Shown: positions 37,701-48,505, counted from the stretch's first letter. The stretch: DNA of 64,000 bases from Pseudoscleropodium purum (GCA_963969395.1 OZ017796.1:42398243-42462242); one strand, 5' to 3'. The notes: generated from the letters alone by a model not told the origin. Program-made: numbers and translations.

Positions 37701-39558
37701 ACCATGAATGAAAATCTGGAATTTTCTGTTCTGAAAAGAAACCCTTGTAATTGAGGGCAAATTAAAGCCTACTTCTGATGCAGGATCCCTCTTAGAAATA
37801 AATGATAGTTTATTCTCGACATTCTCTACAATTTATAAATAGATGAAATGACTTTTGTTGTCTCCTCCTGGACTTGCGTTCCGGAATGAGAAAAACATGA
37901 TGTGAAGGATGTTTTTGATGGCAGGGGACGAGTTGAGCCTTCTCCTGGAGGAAGAGCAGATGGTGGGAGTTCCAATGCTGGTTCTGGCCAACAAGCAGGA
38001 TCTGAAGCCGAATGCACTTCCATCTGATGAGGTACGTTTCAGGAAGAATGAAACACTAGAAGAAAACGCTGCAGGTTGGGTCTGAGAGTTCTATTCAAAT
38101 TCTCAAATAATTAATCATCCTGTGAAGGTCTTCGTCTCTCAACATCATGTTTATTGTGTATTCAACATCAAATGTTTTTTTTTTTTTTTTTTTTTTTCAT
38201 GTTTTATGAAATGCCAAAGTGGTGATATAAAATGTTATAGCGGTGCTCCAAATATCAACATTCATCCACATATTGGATAGAAAAAATATCACAATTGCAC
38301 ATATCACATGTCCAAAATTCTATTTTCATCCACCATCTGGCAGTTTCATCGAAGATTTTTCTTTAATTTGAAGTATTTAGGCAAAAAAATTCATGATTTG
38401 TTGCCATTTTTTAACCAAATTTTTTTTTCTAGTGCAATTTGACATTGTAATGCCAAAAAAGAAGCCTTGTTTGACATAGAAGGTGATTGAAATTGAGGTA
38501 TCTAGTGGTGACAAAAAAAAAGGTATTCGTGTTGAGCCAAATCCAATGACACATAGCACTCCTTGTTTGGATCATTATTGAATCTCTTATTTGTTTTGAG
38601 AAGCTTCAGAATAGTCATGTAGAGTGTTGTATGTGAGCATGATAAGGTGTAGATTTTAACATGACATTCAAATAAAAGATTCAAATTATTGAATAATTGA
38701 TCCAATGGTGAATGACTTGCCATATTTTAGTACATACTTTGTGTTCTAGGAATTAAATTCAATAACGTACACATGGTTACCAACAAATCTTTAAGAATTA
38801 AAAACCACCCATCAAGATTTAGTTTGTGTTTATGAAGAATTTTTTATCACGTAACATATTTGTCATCATGCAAAACTAGAGCTTTCTAGGGATTGTATAA
38901 TAATGTATATGGAACTAATAGTCTTAGGAGCCATATTATTACAAAATCTTTGTACATGAGAGAGTAGGATCATTTTGTAACCAAACTAGTTTTTTTGACA
39001 ACTATGATTATGTATCAATGAGGTCTAATTTTTTAGTTACTTGTTGATAAATTATTGCTAAACTTGAGTAATGTCTTGAAATGATATTTGAATATTGTAT
39101 ACAAGAAGTTGTAAGAGGGAAATATTCATTTGATAGTTTCTAAATCCATGGCCTAATTTTAGGGACATTCATTATCCGAAGTAATAAGGGGACACTTTTG
39201 AAAACATACAAAGTTTTGAGTGATCCTACTTATTGTTAGAAAACATTGGCAAGTAATATTTAGGTGCATTTGTGGCTTATTGCATGTTTTAATTAAAACC
39301 TTTGAATAGGTGTCTATTGGATTGAATCTTGTTGGAATTCGAGATCGAGATTGGCAGATCCAAGGTTGCTCAGGTATGCCTAATTTTAAAATTTTAATTA
39401 AGCATGTATAATCTATTTGTATTCACAGTATTTGTTGATTGTTACATAAGATATTTCAACATAATCTAATTTTTGAAATTGCAGCCAAAACTGGTGATGG
39501 ATTGCAAGAAGGTATGTATTGGTTGCTTCAAAGAGTCAAAAACAAGGAATCCAATTGA
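34780..39558 (+). CDS. ARL3: ARL3-type ADP-ribosylation-factor-like GTPase, eight further coding segments after a split start
   Basis: Small GTPase of the Arf/ARL family; in other eukaryotes ARL3 releases lipidated cargo from UNC119/PDE6D carriers in cilia. I assembled these coding segments by eye: ATG at 34789-34791 (an in-frame ATG also at 34780), 35036-35080, 35735-35833, 36736-36796, 36972-37027, 37316-37361, 37925-38031, 39310-39373 and 39485-39558. All introns are GT-AG and every phase agrees, giving an uninterrupted 184-residue protein. Visible motifs are P-loop GLDNAGKT (residues 24-31), switch I TPTQGF, switch II WDIGGQ with Gln71, [13 protein letters not shown] (126-129) and a C-S-A box at 159-161. 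Thr31, Gln71 and NKQD fall at the same numbers as in animal ARL3. [18 protein letters not shown] and LLLEEE favour ARL3 over plant ARL2 (TITAN5). Introns 2, 5 and 6 carry MITE or fold-back insertions. The first coding segment is inferred; everything from 35036 on is secure. Confidence 0.9.
34789..35035 (+). other. Intron apparently separating the ARL3 ATG from codon 2
   Basis: ARL3 proteins start Met-Gly-Leu-Leu. Here GGATTGTTG (Gly-Leu-Leu) at 35036 follows TGCAG directly and has no ATG in front of it. The nearest upstream ATG followed by a consensus donor is ATG|GTATGT at 34789-34797. Joining 34791 to 35036 restores Met-Gly-Leu-Leu and the family's residue numbering. The pyrimidine tract before the acceptor is weak. 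Alternatives are an earlier in-frame ATG at 34780 adding three residues, or retention of this 244-nt intron with a start at 34943 adding about 31 residues. A short upstream ORF (ATG at about 34729, four codons) lies in the leader. Confidence 0.6.
36038..36322. mobile_element. hAT-type MITE in ARL3 intron 2
   Basis: A 285-bp element starting CAGGGCTTTTTT and ending AAGAAGCCCTG, with no coding capacity. It is flanked by perfect 8-bp direct repeats GTAGGAAT (36030-36037 and 36323-36330). CAGGG-type ends with an 8-bp target duplication are typical of hAT elements. The perfect duplication suggests a fairly recent insertion. A second, inverted copy sits in intron 6. Confidence 0.85.
37413..37554. 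repeat. Imperfect fold-back in ARL3 intron 5
   Basis: An imperfect inverted repeat: the left arm (37413-37487) with CGAATGTGCGCATTG, GGACACA, CACATTGC and AAAACCCTTCT is mirrored in the right arm (37493-37554) as AGAAGGGTTTT, GCAATGTG, TGTCC and GCGCTCATTC. The loop is about 5-8 nt. No terminal duplication is evident. It could be a MITE relic or a transcribed hairpin. The ORF across it (37460-37711) is probably chance. Confidence 0.6.
38175..38469. mobile_element. Second hAT-type MITE copy, inverted, in ARL3 intron 6
   Basis: The sequence matches the intron-2 element in reverse complement, for example GGTGCTCC, ATTCATCCACATATTGGATA and TTGCAC segments in the same order. It ends GAAGCCTTG. 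One end is lost in a poly-T run of about 23 bases, and I see no convincing target duplication, so it is older. Paired with the intron-2 copy it forms inverted repeats about 2.1 kb apart inside one transcript. Confidence 0.75.
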
Positions 39559-39937
39559 CATGTACAATGATTCTTAGTTCTTATAACATATTGTCAAAAT
39601 CATTGCATTGCAATGCAATGACAGGAGATTCAAAAGTTTTCCAAGATACTTGTTACTTTCATAGAATGTCAAATTCTTAGAACATCTCAGTCCAAACAAT
39701 CAATCCAAAAATTACAACATTTTACTAAAGCAAGAAGAAAAAAATGAAATACAAAACTCTAAATTTCTATGGAAGATCTAAGACCTCCATAAGTGAAATT
39801 TTGAGAAAAAAACCCAGAATCTCCTATCCAAACAAGCTGTACAAACTCCTTAAAAAACTCTGAACCTTAACAGAATGCCCCTCATTTCTCTCTTAAAAAA
39901 TACAGTGCAAATCCAACCCCCCCAAAAGTGCTTCAGC
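39559..39937. other. Convergent intergenic gap between ARL3 and the unknown minus-strand gene
   Basis: The stop codons of two convergent genes are about 380 bp apart. The gap is AT-rich and contains the sequence context for both 3' untranslated regions. Overlapping transcripts are likely but cannot be shown from sequence. Confidence 0.6.
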
Positions 39938-41933
39938 TTATGCAGGCACAATCCTTTTGAAATCCAGCACGCCATTGTTGGGATAGTTTGGCACAGTTGG
40001 GGCGACCCTCTCGGCAGTTTTATGAAGCAGGGGCTCTGCCACCCATTGGCCTCTCTGCTTCTCGTAGAGCACGGTTTCTTTGTACTCAATTGCGTACTCC
40101 ATATTGATCTGCAGCAAACACTTCAATTACATTACTCAACTTCTCCGTGAAAGCAGTGACTTCTCGCAATAGCTACGACGTCAAGTCTTACTTGATGTGG
40201 TACGGTGGAAGAGACTTCGTCCACACATTCAATAAACCTTCCCAACAGTAGACCTCACACCATAAACACGCTTCTCGCTTCATTCACTAGCGTCCCTCTA
40301 AAACCAAGAAAAAGCAGGAGTCTCACAGGACTCTGCGCATCCCTTGAGAGTCATGCTCATGCACAATGGAAATTAAAAGGAATCGGACCTTAGGAAGAAG
40401 AAGCAGGACTCTCACAGGACTCAGCGCATCCCTTGACAGTCATGCTTATGCACAATGGAAATTAAAAGGATTCGAACCTTAGGATGAATAACAGTTGTGG
40501 GATTCGTCCGCGTTGGAGTTGGCTGATCGATCAAGCCCTCGTCAACAACAGCTTTGATCTGGGCCTCTGTTGTACCTGCAAACAATAGCCAGATCACACT
40601 CAGACTCGCAAGGAGTAGGGAAATCGAATGTTATCTCCTGCGATCTGGGTTGCATTCCCTATTATAAACCAGGAGGATAAAACACAAAGCCTAACGATCA
40701 GAATGAAAGATTCGAAAATTCAAACAAAAACCAGCTTAGTGACAAAATGGCTTAAAGTGAGAAACAACAGAGGTAGAGGAAGCCATTTGCGTGAGGCACT
40801 TCCCTGTGGGTTAAAAAATCACCCATTTAACAATGCAATCGTTATCCAAACATGTGCATTGGTGTAAATTAGGCACTTCTAGGTCATACAGCAGTCGATC
40901 CACGAGATACATTGCAGACGCAATACTCAGGGTTCGAGGCTTGTGATTAAAAACCCTAACCTCGACAATTCATAACTTATTCATACAATATCCAAACAAT
41001 ACGTATTTGAGTGCATCGGAAACCTCAATAAAAAGGGGATAAGATCAACCAAAACAAAATTCCCAATCTAGTACGGGAAATCGCTCAAAACAGCAGAACG
41101 CGACGGAAACTGGTTCCCTGCAACAGCGACGAACAGAGCTGAAACATTAAACAATGGGGTTTAAGGAAAGTAGGTCAGATTTTTTGTTGCAAAATTACCT
41201 GAAAATTCCTCCGCCGGCGTGACTGTCTCCAGCGAAAGCTCATCAGCCTGGGATACGTCACCGGCCGTCTCTGCAGATATCAAAATCAACCCACAGTCAA
41301 TTTCCGATGGAGCGCGGATCGGATCAACGCAGGAGTCACCGGTGCTAGAGTCCTCACGAAACTCGTTCAATTTTCAAAGGGCGACTAAATCAAGTACCAC
41401 AAGTGGTTCGAGACTTCTGATTGAAACCCAAAACCTCAACAATTCATAACTTATTCATAGAATACTCAAACAGTACGTGTTCGAGTGAATCGGAATCCTC
41501 TTTAAAAAAAAGGGGACAAGATCAAAGAATCCAACAATTTCAATGGCCCCTAAATCACGCACCAGATGTGATCGGATTTGCCACAGAGGAGCCATAAGAA
41601 ACTTCTCCTGCCGTTTCCAGCGGTCCAGGGGGGTGCTCCTCTCCCGATTGTAATGGGCGGAAAGTTCTGCTCATCAATTTAATCAATGGGTGGGCCGCAG
41701 TGCTTAAATTTTGGCCAATGCTCTTGACAGCCCTCATCTTCACCTGCAGCACGGAATCACAGAAATAAGGAAATAATTCACCACTACAAACATGTTCAAG
41801 CACTACCGCCCTAAGAGACCTTGCACGTCTTCAACCATGAATGTATACCATCCACAACACTGATCTCTGGAAACACGTACACAAAAACTTGAAGCACGGG
41901 ATTTGCACAAACCTTGTTCGGATGACGACGCAT
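39938..41933 (-). CDS. Unrecognised spliced gene, about 171-180 aa, probably organelle-targeted
   Basis: I do not recognise this protein. Segments on the minus strand are 41933-41913 (short, optional), 41743-41563 (ATG at 41737), 41270-41199, 40575-40478 and 40108-39938, all GT-AG and phase-consistent, ending in a clean stop. From the ATG at 41737 it is 171 residues. From 41933 it is 180, because the reading frame stays open across the junction. The N-terminus is rich in Arg, Lys, Ser and Ala with no acidic residue for about 30 positions, which fits a mitochondrial or plastid presequence. The middle is acidic (ETAGEVS and ETAGDVS mark an internal echo). The C-terminal exon is dense and looks conserved: EYKETVLYEKQRGQW, then VPNYPNNGVLDFKRI. 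It has no membrane segment. The donor after segment 4 (AAG|GTTCGA) is weak and lies in a tandem duplication. Gene status rests on intact frames and splice sites, not on homology. Confidence 0.7.
40310..40487. repeat. 89-bp tandem duplication covering a splice donor
   Basis: Two copies (about 40310-40398 and 40399-40487) share CTCACAGGACTC, GCGCATCCCTTGA and CACAATGGAAATTAAAAGGA at 89-bp spacing, with a few mismatches. On the minus strand the copy nearer the exon holds the donor CCTAAG|GTTCGA of the unknown gene. The other copy carries the equivalent CTAAG|GTCCGA. Using the second donor would add about 89 nt and meet an in-frame TGA within about 19 codons. Confidence 0.85.
40795..41130 (+). 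repeat. Intron repeat family, copy 1
   Basis: It contains CTGTGGGTTAAAAAATCACCC, the segment ACAATTCATAACTTATTCAT, then a GAGTGCATCGGAAACCTC-like segment and AAGATCAACC. The same blocks recur in the same order at 61425-61790 and in part at 41395-41545. Family unknown; no terminal repeats found. It lies in an intron of the minus-strand unknown gene. Confidence 0.7.
41395..41545 (+). repeat. Intron repeat family, copy 2 (short)
   Basis: GGTTCGAGACTTCTGATTG, CAACAATTCATAACTTATTC, GTGAATCGGAATCCTC and GGGGACAAGATCAAAGAA match copy 1 over about 130 bp. It lies in the next intron of the same gene. Confidence 0.7.
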
Positions 41934-43027
41934 AGTTGCGTTGCGGTTGCGAGGATTTGAGTGGAAATTTGAAGCGGAGATGGAACCCAAACACAGAGAC
42001 GATGGGGACAAGGCGATCAGGAAACTGAAGCAAGCCAACAACTTGAATTGCTGCAACTCGAATTGCTTCCTGACCATTTTGATCTCCATCGTCTTTCCCC
42101 ACGCATGGTCCCACGCATGGTCCCACACACCTTGGCCACGAGGCAGATTTCCCAGCTGGGCTTTCAAGCGTACGGGTTGCAGGACGATAAACGCGTCATA
42201 CGACAGAAGTCTGCAGCGAGAGTCTGTCTTACCCGTAAGGGTAAACCTAAAAACAAATTGACCTCTATTTTGTGGTTGGTTAGTGTCCGGCGTTCTTCAC
42301 CTCTCCTAAATGTGTTCTTATGTGGAGTACAATTTTTCCACCAACAATCCAGGTGCAAAATTACAACGACCTAACTTTTAGCCTTTTGATTTTGGGGAAT
42401 TTCAGATGTAAGGGGAGGCAACCCATTCCTGACCATTTAAGCAATTTTGGGTATATAAAGAATGGGTTTCTTTAATGGGTAAATGTTCTCATTTGTAAAA
42501 GTAGCTAGTAGAAGGTTTGTATAATTTTTCAGATTTTTTTCCACAACATAGAATTATTGTGAATTTTTTTAGCAAAAGATGGGCTTTCTTCTATAATGGT
42601 GATATAGACCTTCTTCTTTCCAACCAAGGGTTGGTTGCAAAATTGAGAGTCTTATTAGCCAATCATCATGTGTATTGCTCAAGAAATGATTTGGGGAGGT
42701 GAATCATTCTAGATTAGATATAAAATATAGCAAAATTTCTGCAATCAACTTGCTTTGCTATTTTGAAATTTAGATTGCATAAGGTACAAGCACTTGAAAG
42801 CGTCCATGTATCCAAATGGCAACCCTTTCTAGGAAGGGGAGTCATTTCAGAACATAAATGTAGACATACCAAACAGAGCTTATTAATTGTTGACCAACAT
42901 GATAAGCCATGTATGATTCTCATCTAGATTTGTGTTTCACAATGACTACCCTTTCTAGAAAGGTAAGCCATTGGGTACAAGGACACCATTGGGGGCCTCT
43001 ACCTTTGTAATTATAGACCGCAATTTG

Positions 43028-43945
43028 TTAACCCCTAAAGTTCCTTGACTATGTTTTCACCAAAAATGCTCCCAAATTACCATTTTTAGGACAAGTATCA
43101 AAAATAGATTTAAATACATTTTTGGAAACATCCACCTAAAGGATCTTGTATTACAATAATTTGAGAAGTTGTAGAAAAAATTTCAAAAATTTCCACTCTG
43201 TAGATTGCAAGATATTAGCATTTGAATTGACAAAAAGCCTTTTTTTAGCCTTGCCACAAATTGGGCAATTGCACTTCACAAGGTCACATTTGTATGAAAA
43301 ATGTCTAAAATGGTTGCAACTCTTTGGATTCATTTTTTAAAGCAAGTTGGCTGCATATTTGAAAAAATTTAGATCATTTGGAATTGTACAACATATAAGA
43401 AAAAAATAGTAAGTAGAAAGAAGAAGAGGATGAATCAAAATAGTAAATTTTTAATAATTTAGTTATGGAATTGAAAAATGCCAATTTCAATGGTTGTAAT
43501 GTTGCAATAAACAATATTTACCTTTTAATTTTTAATTTTTTTCAAAAATATTGAAAATTGAGTTCAATAAAGAACTTCAAAGTTTATTTTGGAGTAGAGA
43601 ATCCATGACCACCCGCAAATTAAAACACCTCATAACTTTTGAATCATTGATCAAAGCTTTTTATGTATATATAAACATAGAAAACCAATTAAAAATTTGT
43701 TTTATTGAAAAAAGTGATTTTTTTAGATTTGCCCATATTGTCCAAGTTGAAAAATGAACTACATATTAGGCCATAACTTTTGACTCATATTATCAAATGT
43801 TCTAAAATTTAGTGCACATGAAAGATATTCCTCGTTTACACCTTTTCTTAAAATTTGGGCCAAAAATATAGAAATCTCTACTCACATGCACCTATCCAAA
43901 AAAATTATGTTGCCAAAAAATGCACCTTGGTCCTTTAGGGGTTAA
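43028..43945. mobile_element. TTAACCCCTAAAG element, full-length copy (918 bp)
   Basis: The ends are inverted repeats TTAACCCCTAAAG (43028) and CCTTTAGGGGTTAA (ending 43945). The interior is AT-rich and non-coding. Three more copies lie in this window. Ends this short with no transposase indicate a non-autonomous DNA transposon; the superfamily is not clear, and TTA/TAA may belong to the target site. Confidence 0.8.
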
Positions 43946-44420
43946 GACGAAATAATCATGATTCTATTCAAATTCATTTTGTGAAAATCATTGGAAAAAA
44001 CTCATCAATCATTTGAACATAAAGTAGAGCTTGATATTATGAGCTCCAATTATAAATAATCAAAATATTCCTCAAGTGAGAACTTCTCATTTTTTTCTCC
44101 ATATTTTAGTTTTGTTGAGTTTGAATTCAAGCATGTAAGCTTACCTGCTAATGTATCTTCCTCGAGTGCCCTCCCTTCAAGTCCGTCTTGCAATCTCCAT
44201 TGTGGCTACAAATTTGTCCTCTTTGTATTGCTTATTGAGAAATTGTAGTAAGTTGACTATCAATTTGCAATTGCCTCCTTCACAAAGATGAAAGTACAAG
44301 GGAAGATGAGGCAACAAAGGTGGAACTTGCTAATGAGTTCAGGAACGATAATCATGCTTCACAACAAATTAACCCTGTAAGGTAGGAGGTCCATAAAGCA
44401 ATCATCTAAGCATTAAAACT

Positions 44421-44700
44421 GAATTTTGAGGAGGTAAAACATCTTGAAATACTTTTCAGTAAATTTTACTTGAAAGACAAGAGGAAATGGCATCTAACCT
44501 AAGTTGTTTCATATTTTTTTGAGCCTTGTGGAATTAGTTATGAAATTCAAAAGTTAAAGCCCATAAGGCTATAAAAGCAACCACCTCCAAAAATGTACAC
44601 CATGTGTATATTTTGATACATTAAAAAAATTAAAATGTACCTCTATGTCATATTCGGTTCAAAATGCCTGCTCATAGTTCAAGCCTTCTACCTTAAAGAC
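44421..44700 (+). repeat. Dispersed repeat, second copy
   Basis: Counterpart of bases 1-320, with about three quarters identity by eye. The sequence upstream (44130-44420) has no match that I can see in the window. Confidence 0.65.
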
Positions 44701-44749
44701 GGATTGGTCTCTGAAAAAATCATCATTTTCTAATATCGTGAAAATCAAT

Positions 44750-45010
44750 CGCTTAAAAAATGAAAAAATATTCATTGGAAATTAGACTATTGTAGAAGAT
44801 GTTTTCTTTTCACAATAAAACTTTGAGGATGAATAGTTACACTTCTATCATATATAGGATAATTCTCTATCATTCATTGGACACTTAGTCTCTATGGCAT
44901 TGTTATAGGGTTAAGTGCTATTAAATTGCATGAAATTGGACTACATAACAACAAGGAGTATTCATCCCTAGTACATCAACCATTGCTTGGTACACAAAAT
45001 CACAATATTG
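44750..45010 (+). repeat. Dispersed repeat family R, third copy
   Basis: CTTTTCACAATAAAACTTTGAGG, ATGAATAGTTACACTTCTATC and ATTCTCTATCATTCATTGG match the other two copies in order. Confidence 0.5.
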
Positions 45011-45080
45011 CTATCCGAAACAAGCAGACCAATGGATAAACTTATGTCCTAGACCACATTAAACAAAGGTCTTTAATTGC

Positions 45081-45104
45081 AAACCCTAACCCTAAACCCT
45101 AAAT
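45081..45104 (-). repeat. Interstitial telomere-like motif
   Basis: AAACCCTAACCCTAAACCCT followed by AAA: three units of the plant telomere repeat (TTTAGGG on the minus strand), one with a base missing. Short and internal. Confidence 0.8.
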
Positions 45105-45457
45105 GTAATTTAATGTCCTGAACTAAGGGCTCCAAATTACCTCTATGTAAGGTACCCCTCCGTTACCAATGCCCAAATAGGCTAATTGTATCCCATATTC
45201 TTCACCTCTAGTAGCTATCCTACGTGAAGGTCAAAGTTGGCATAAATGAAGTCATTTTCTATATTAAAAAAAAGAGGTGCCACTTGTCATCTTGTGATTT
45301 GTGTGAGGTGACGTGACCCCTTGAGGATTTGGTGTGGAATTTGATTTCAGTACTGAAGTGCCAAACCAAACCTTCATGAGTAGTCATTTGGGGCCTCTTG
45401 ATTCCAAATTTGACTTCCAATTAAATCTGGAAATTTTATATTGAGTGGCCCCAAATC

Positions 45458-45748
45458 ATTAGAAGAGTTTTGGGAGGTTCAGAAGCCTGTTTTAGGCCTG
45501 TTCCCCCACAGCTGTTCCTTGCAACGAGGGAAACAACCCACTGTCAAAAAAAAAATTCTTAAAAAAATTTAAAAAAAATTAAATCTCTAAATGCAAAAAC
45601 TTAATTAATTAATTAGTTATTATTATTTTTAAATGATCATAAACGTGACAAGATCTCGGCCATGTCAAACCACTGCACCAAACCTGTTTCCTGCATTCGC
45701 AGGCTGTAATAACTCACAAGCATCCAGAGGTCCCCAAAGTCTTCTAAT
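45458..45748. mobile_element. ATTAGAAGATTTTGGGGG-type MITE, copy 3
   Basis: Starts ATTAGAAGAGTTTTGGGAGG and ends CCCCAAAGTCTTCTAAT, with GGCCTGTTCCCCC, poly-A and TCTCGGCCATGTCAAACCAC inside. 291 bp, diverged. Confidence 0.75.
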
Positions 45749-46167
45749 GCCAGGGGTAAAACTGCAGACTTTGTATGACGGGTTTCCTAACGTCCTGCCG
45801 GCTTTGCAATGGCACCGCCCAAGTCCGGGAATCAGGAGTTCGTGAGATATTAGCACGTGGTTTGAATGAGTCAAACGTCCAGTTGTCTAGCCCTCCTCGT
45901 CCCCCCCACCCACCCACCCCCCGTGGGGTCTCACTCTCGGACAGGCCAAAGTAGGCCAAATGCTTTAAAGTGATGACGCAGTCTGTGATGAATCAATGTA
46001 AGGCAGGCGCTGTGAGACCCCCGAGTCTGGAAATGAATCAGGTGAGAATCAGCTTCAAATGTGAAGCTCAACAAATTAGTTCATTCAAGTATTATCACCT
46101 TTCAAGGGTGTTCGACATTAGCTTACAGAATGGCTGGTTTGACATGTTCATATTTTTGAAAAAAACT

Positions 46168-46170
<3 letters not shown>

Positions 46171-46202
<32 letters not shown>
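46171..46202 (+). repeat. Poly-T run, 32 bases
   Basis: An uninterrupted T homopolymer following AAAAAAACTAAA. It may be the A tail of a minus-strand retroposon, but no body is recognised. Confidence 0.95.
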
Positions 46203-46203
<1 letters not shown>

Positions 46204-46209
46204 TTTAAA

Positions 46210-48390
46210 AATAAACATGAGGAATGCAAAGAGTAGTTGAAGCTTCATTTTTCTTTGACAAATTATCAATTTGTTATGAATTCTTGGAGAGCAATGGAAA
46301 TTTTATTTTTTGGACAAATTATCAATTTTTGTTATGAATTTTTGAAGTGTGCTGTCCTATTGGCCTACAACAATCTTTAGACTATCCCCAAAATCACCAC
46401 AAAGTGTATCCATAATGGTCACCTGATCACGTAAAATAGTCTCAAAATTTCATAACATTGTCACAATATTTTCTAAAAATGGCCATGATTTTTAAAAAAT
46501 TAAAAAAAAGTTAGTTTTTGTAATGAATTTATTTATACTAAAAAGGTAGAAGTTCTTAAAGTAATCACTAATAATTCCATCACACCACCCAAGGCATTGA
46601 TTTTGGCCACTAACTAACCTAATAAAGTCTTAATCTCATTTATTAGCAAAAATCTACCTTGAATTGATGTAAGCCTATAATGGATGGTTTCTAGGTGTCT
46701 ACATTGGGTAATTTGCATGTCATGGGTTGTTTTATATTATACAACAACTTCATATCTTGCATAAGTTATACAAGATATTCATGCATCACATGTCATTCAT
46801 GCAAAAGAAAATATAAGCATTTTTTAATATTATTGGTATTCCTTCTATGGCAAATGTTCTAGGTTCAACTTCACAATACTCTACATTATCACTAGATGAA
46901 GCACTATTGACTATGGTAAGAGATAGGCAAATTGTATTAAAATTAGTTCATTGCATTTAAGTTTCTATAATGCCCCAATGGAATGCTTTAGTATCCAAGG
47001 GTATTTAGGGACTTTATATATATTCACATGAACAACTTAAAAGATGCTATAAGTATTTGCAAACTCAAATTTCAATTCTATTGTTTTCTAATTTTGATCT
47101 TGTAGGTGATATTTATCAAGATATTACTAAAAAGGTTGTGACACAAGCCAAATTTGAAATCATAGTAGATTTACCCATTGTTGCATTTGATTGATTTAGA
47201 TTCTTTATATGTATCAAGATTAGAATCTACATACTACCTTCCAATTTGTAGTCAACTTTCAAGTCTTAAAGACATCGACTTAGAAATTGTACCATCTGTA
47301 GCCGAAAGGCAATCTATATTTTGAAAAAGAGATTCAATTGTTTTTCATATTTATTTCATCATCAAAATAAAATGAAACGTATCAATCCAAACAATCGTAC
47401 AATGCTTAATTGAAAAATGTTGGCAATATGATGGAAATATTATTGTCAAGTAGAAAATTGTCTTGGAAAATTCTAATTTCTTTATCCAAGATCAATTTCA
47501 AATTTTCAATTTGAAACAAAAGAAGAAAGATGAAGACAAAAGAGGAAAAGAGAAAATGTAGTAGATATGATATATTCGTGTTAAAACCTATGTGTATTTT
47601 GTTTAATATATAGATTTATCATGCATGTAAAACTACAATGATTTAGGGAATGGAGTTGTCTTATCAATGCTTTTTACGAAGCATTGGTTTTCATTCACAT
47701 TTGTTCTTATTGGAACATATGTTTTTTTTGTACAAATAAAATGACAACACTTCACTAAATGATTTCATTTATTTTCACTTCATTTTAGATGATTTCATTT
47801 GTTGTATAGAATTTGTAATCAATTTATAACTATTGATTTTTTTCTTCAATAATGTTAAAGGATTTAATATTTTATTTTAATTTTTAAATATCCAAATAAA
47901 GAAGAAGAAGAAGAAGAAAGAAAGAAAAACATTTACCACTGAATTGAAATATATACATTGCATTGAACATTGTTTAGAATATATATTTTTTGTATTTGTA
48001 AATCATGTTAAAGATTTATTGAATTATTTAGAGAATATTAAACTAATTGATGAATTGAATTGAAAATTTTTCTTCTTCTTCAATGCAAAGACTTTTTTGT
48101 CATTATCTTTTTAAAAGTTTGATTCACAAACAATTTGTGTAGTGTTGTACACTCATCCAAGTTGTTGTTTTTGTGATTTTCCTATGTATTCTTTTCATTT
48201 TTTTAGAACAACTTATTTGTAATTAAATTTCATTTATTGAAACAAAATTCAATTGAAAACCTATAATTTTTACACTTAAGAATCAAAAGTGCAAAAGAAC
48301 TTTGATACATTTCTACTCATTGAAGGTTTCAACTTTTACTTTGCATACACATGGATGCAAAGAATGCAAAACCTCTACACTCTTGATGGA
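46210..48390. other. AT-rich intergenic DNA, nothing recognised
   Basis: Contains a short direct repeat (ACAAATTATCAATTT... at 46258 and 46315) and a GAA-type microsatellite near 47900-47930. No gene or transposon ends seen. Confidence 0.5.
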
Positions 48391-48505
48391 TAATGAATGA
48401 AGAGGTCAAATTCTCTTCTTTAAGATATAGATGTTCAAGTTTTGTTTTTAATCAATTCAAAAGCTCGATACTTCTTCTTCTTTTCTCTTTTCTTTTTCCT
48501 TTTTT

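Noticed and set aside
37460..37711. 83-codon Cys-containing ORF in ARL3 intron 5
   Set aside because: It overlaps the fold-back repeat and is bounded by good splice sites that skip it.
41803..42374. ORFs of 106-118 codons on both strands
   Set aside because: Mostly the leader of the unknown minus-strand gene and its antisense. A 12-bp repeat near 42100-42125 (CCACGCATGGTC) keeps frames open. Only the 41933-41913 segment joins the spliced frame.
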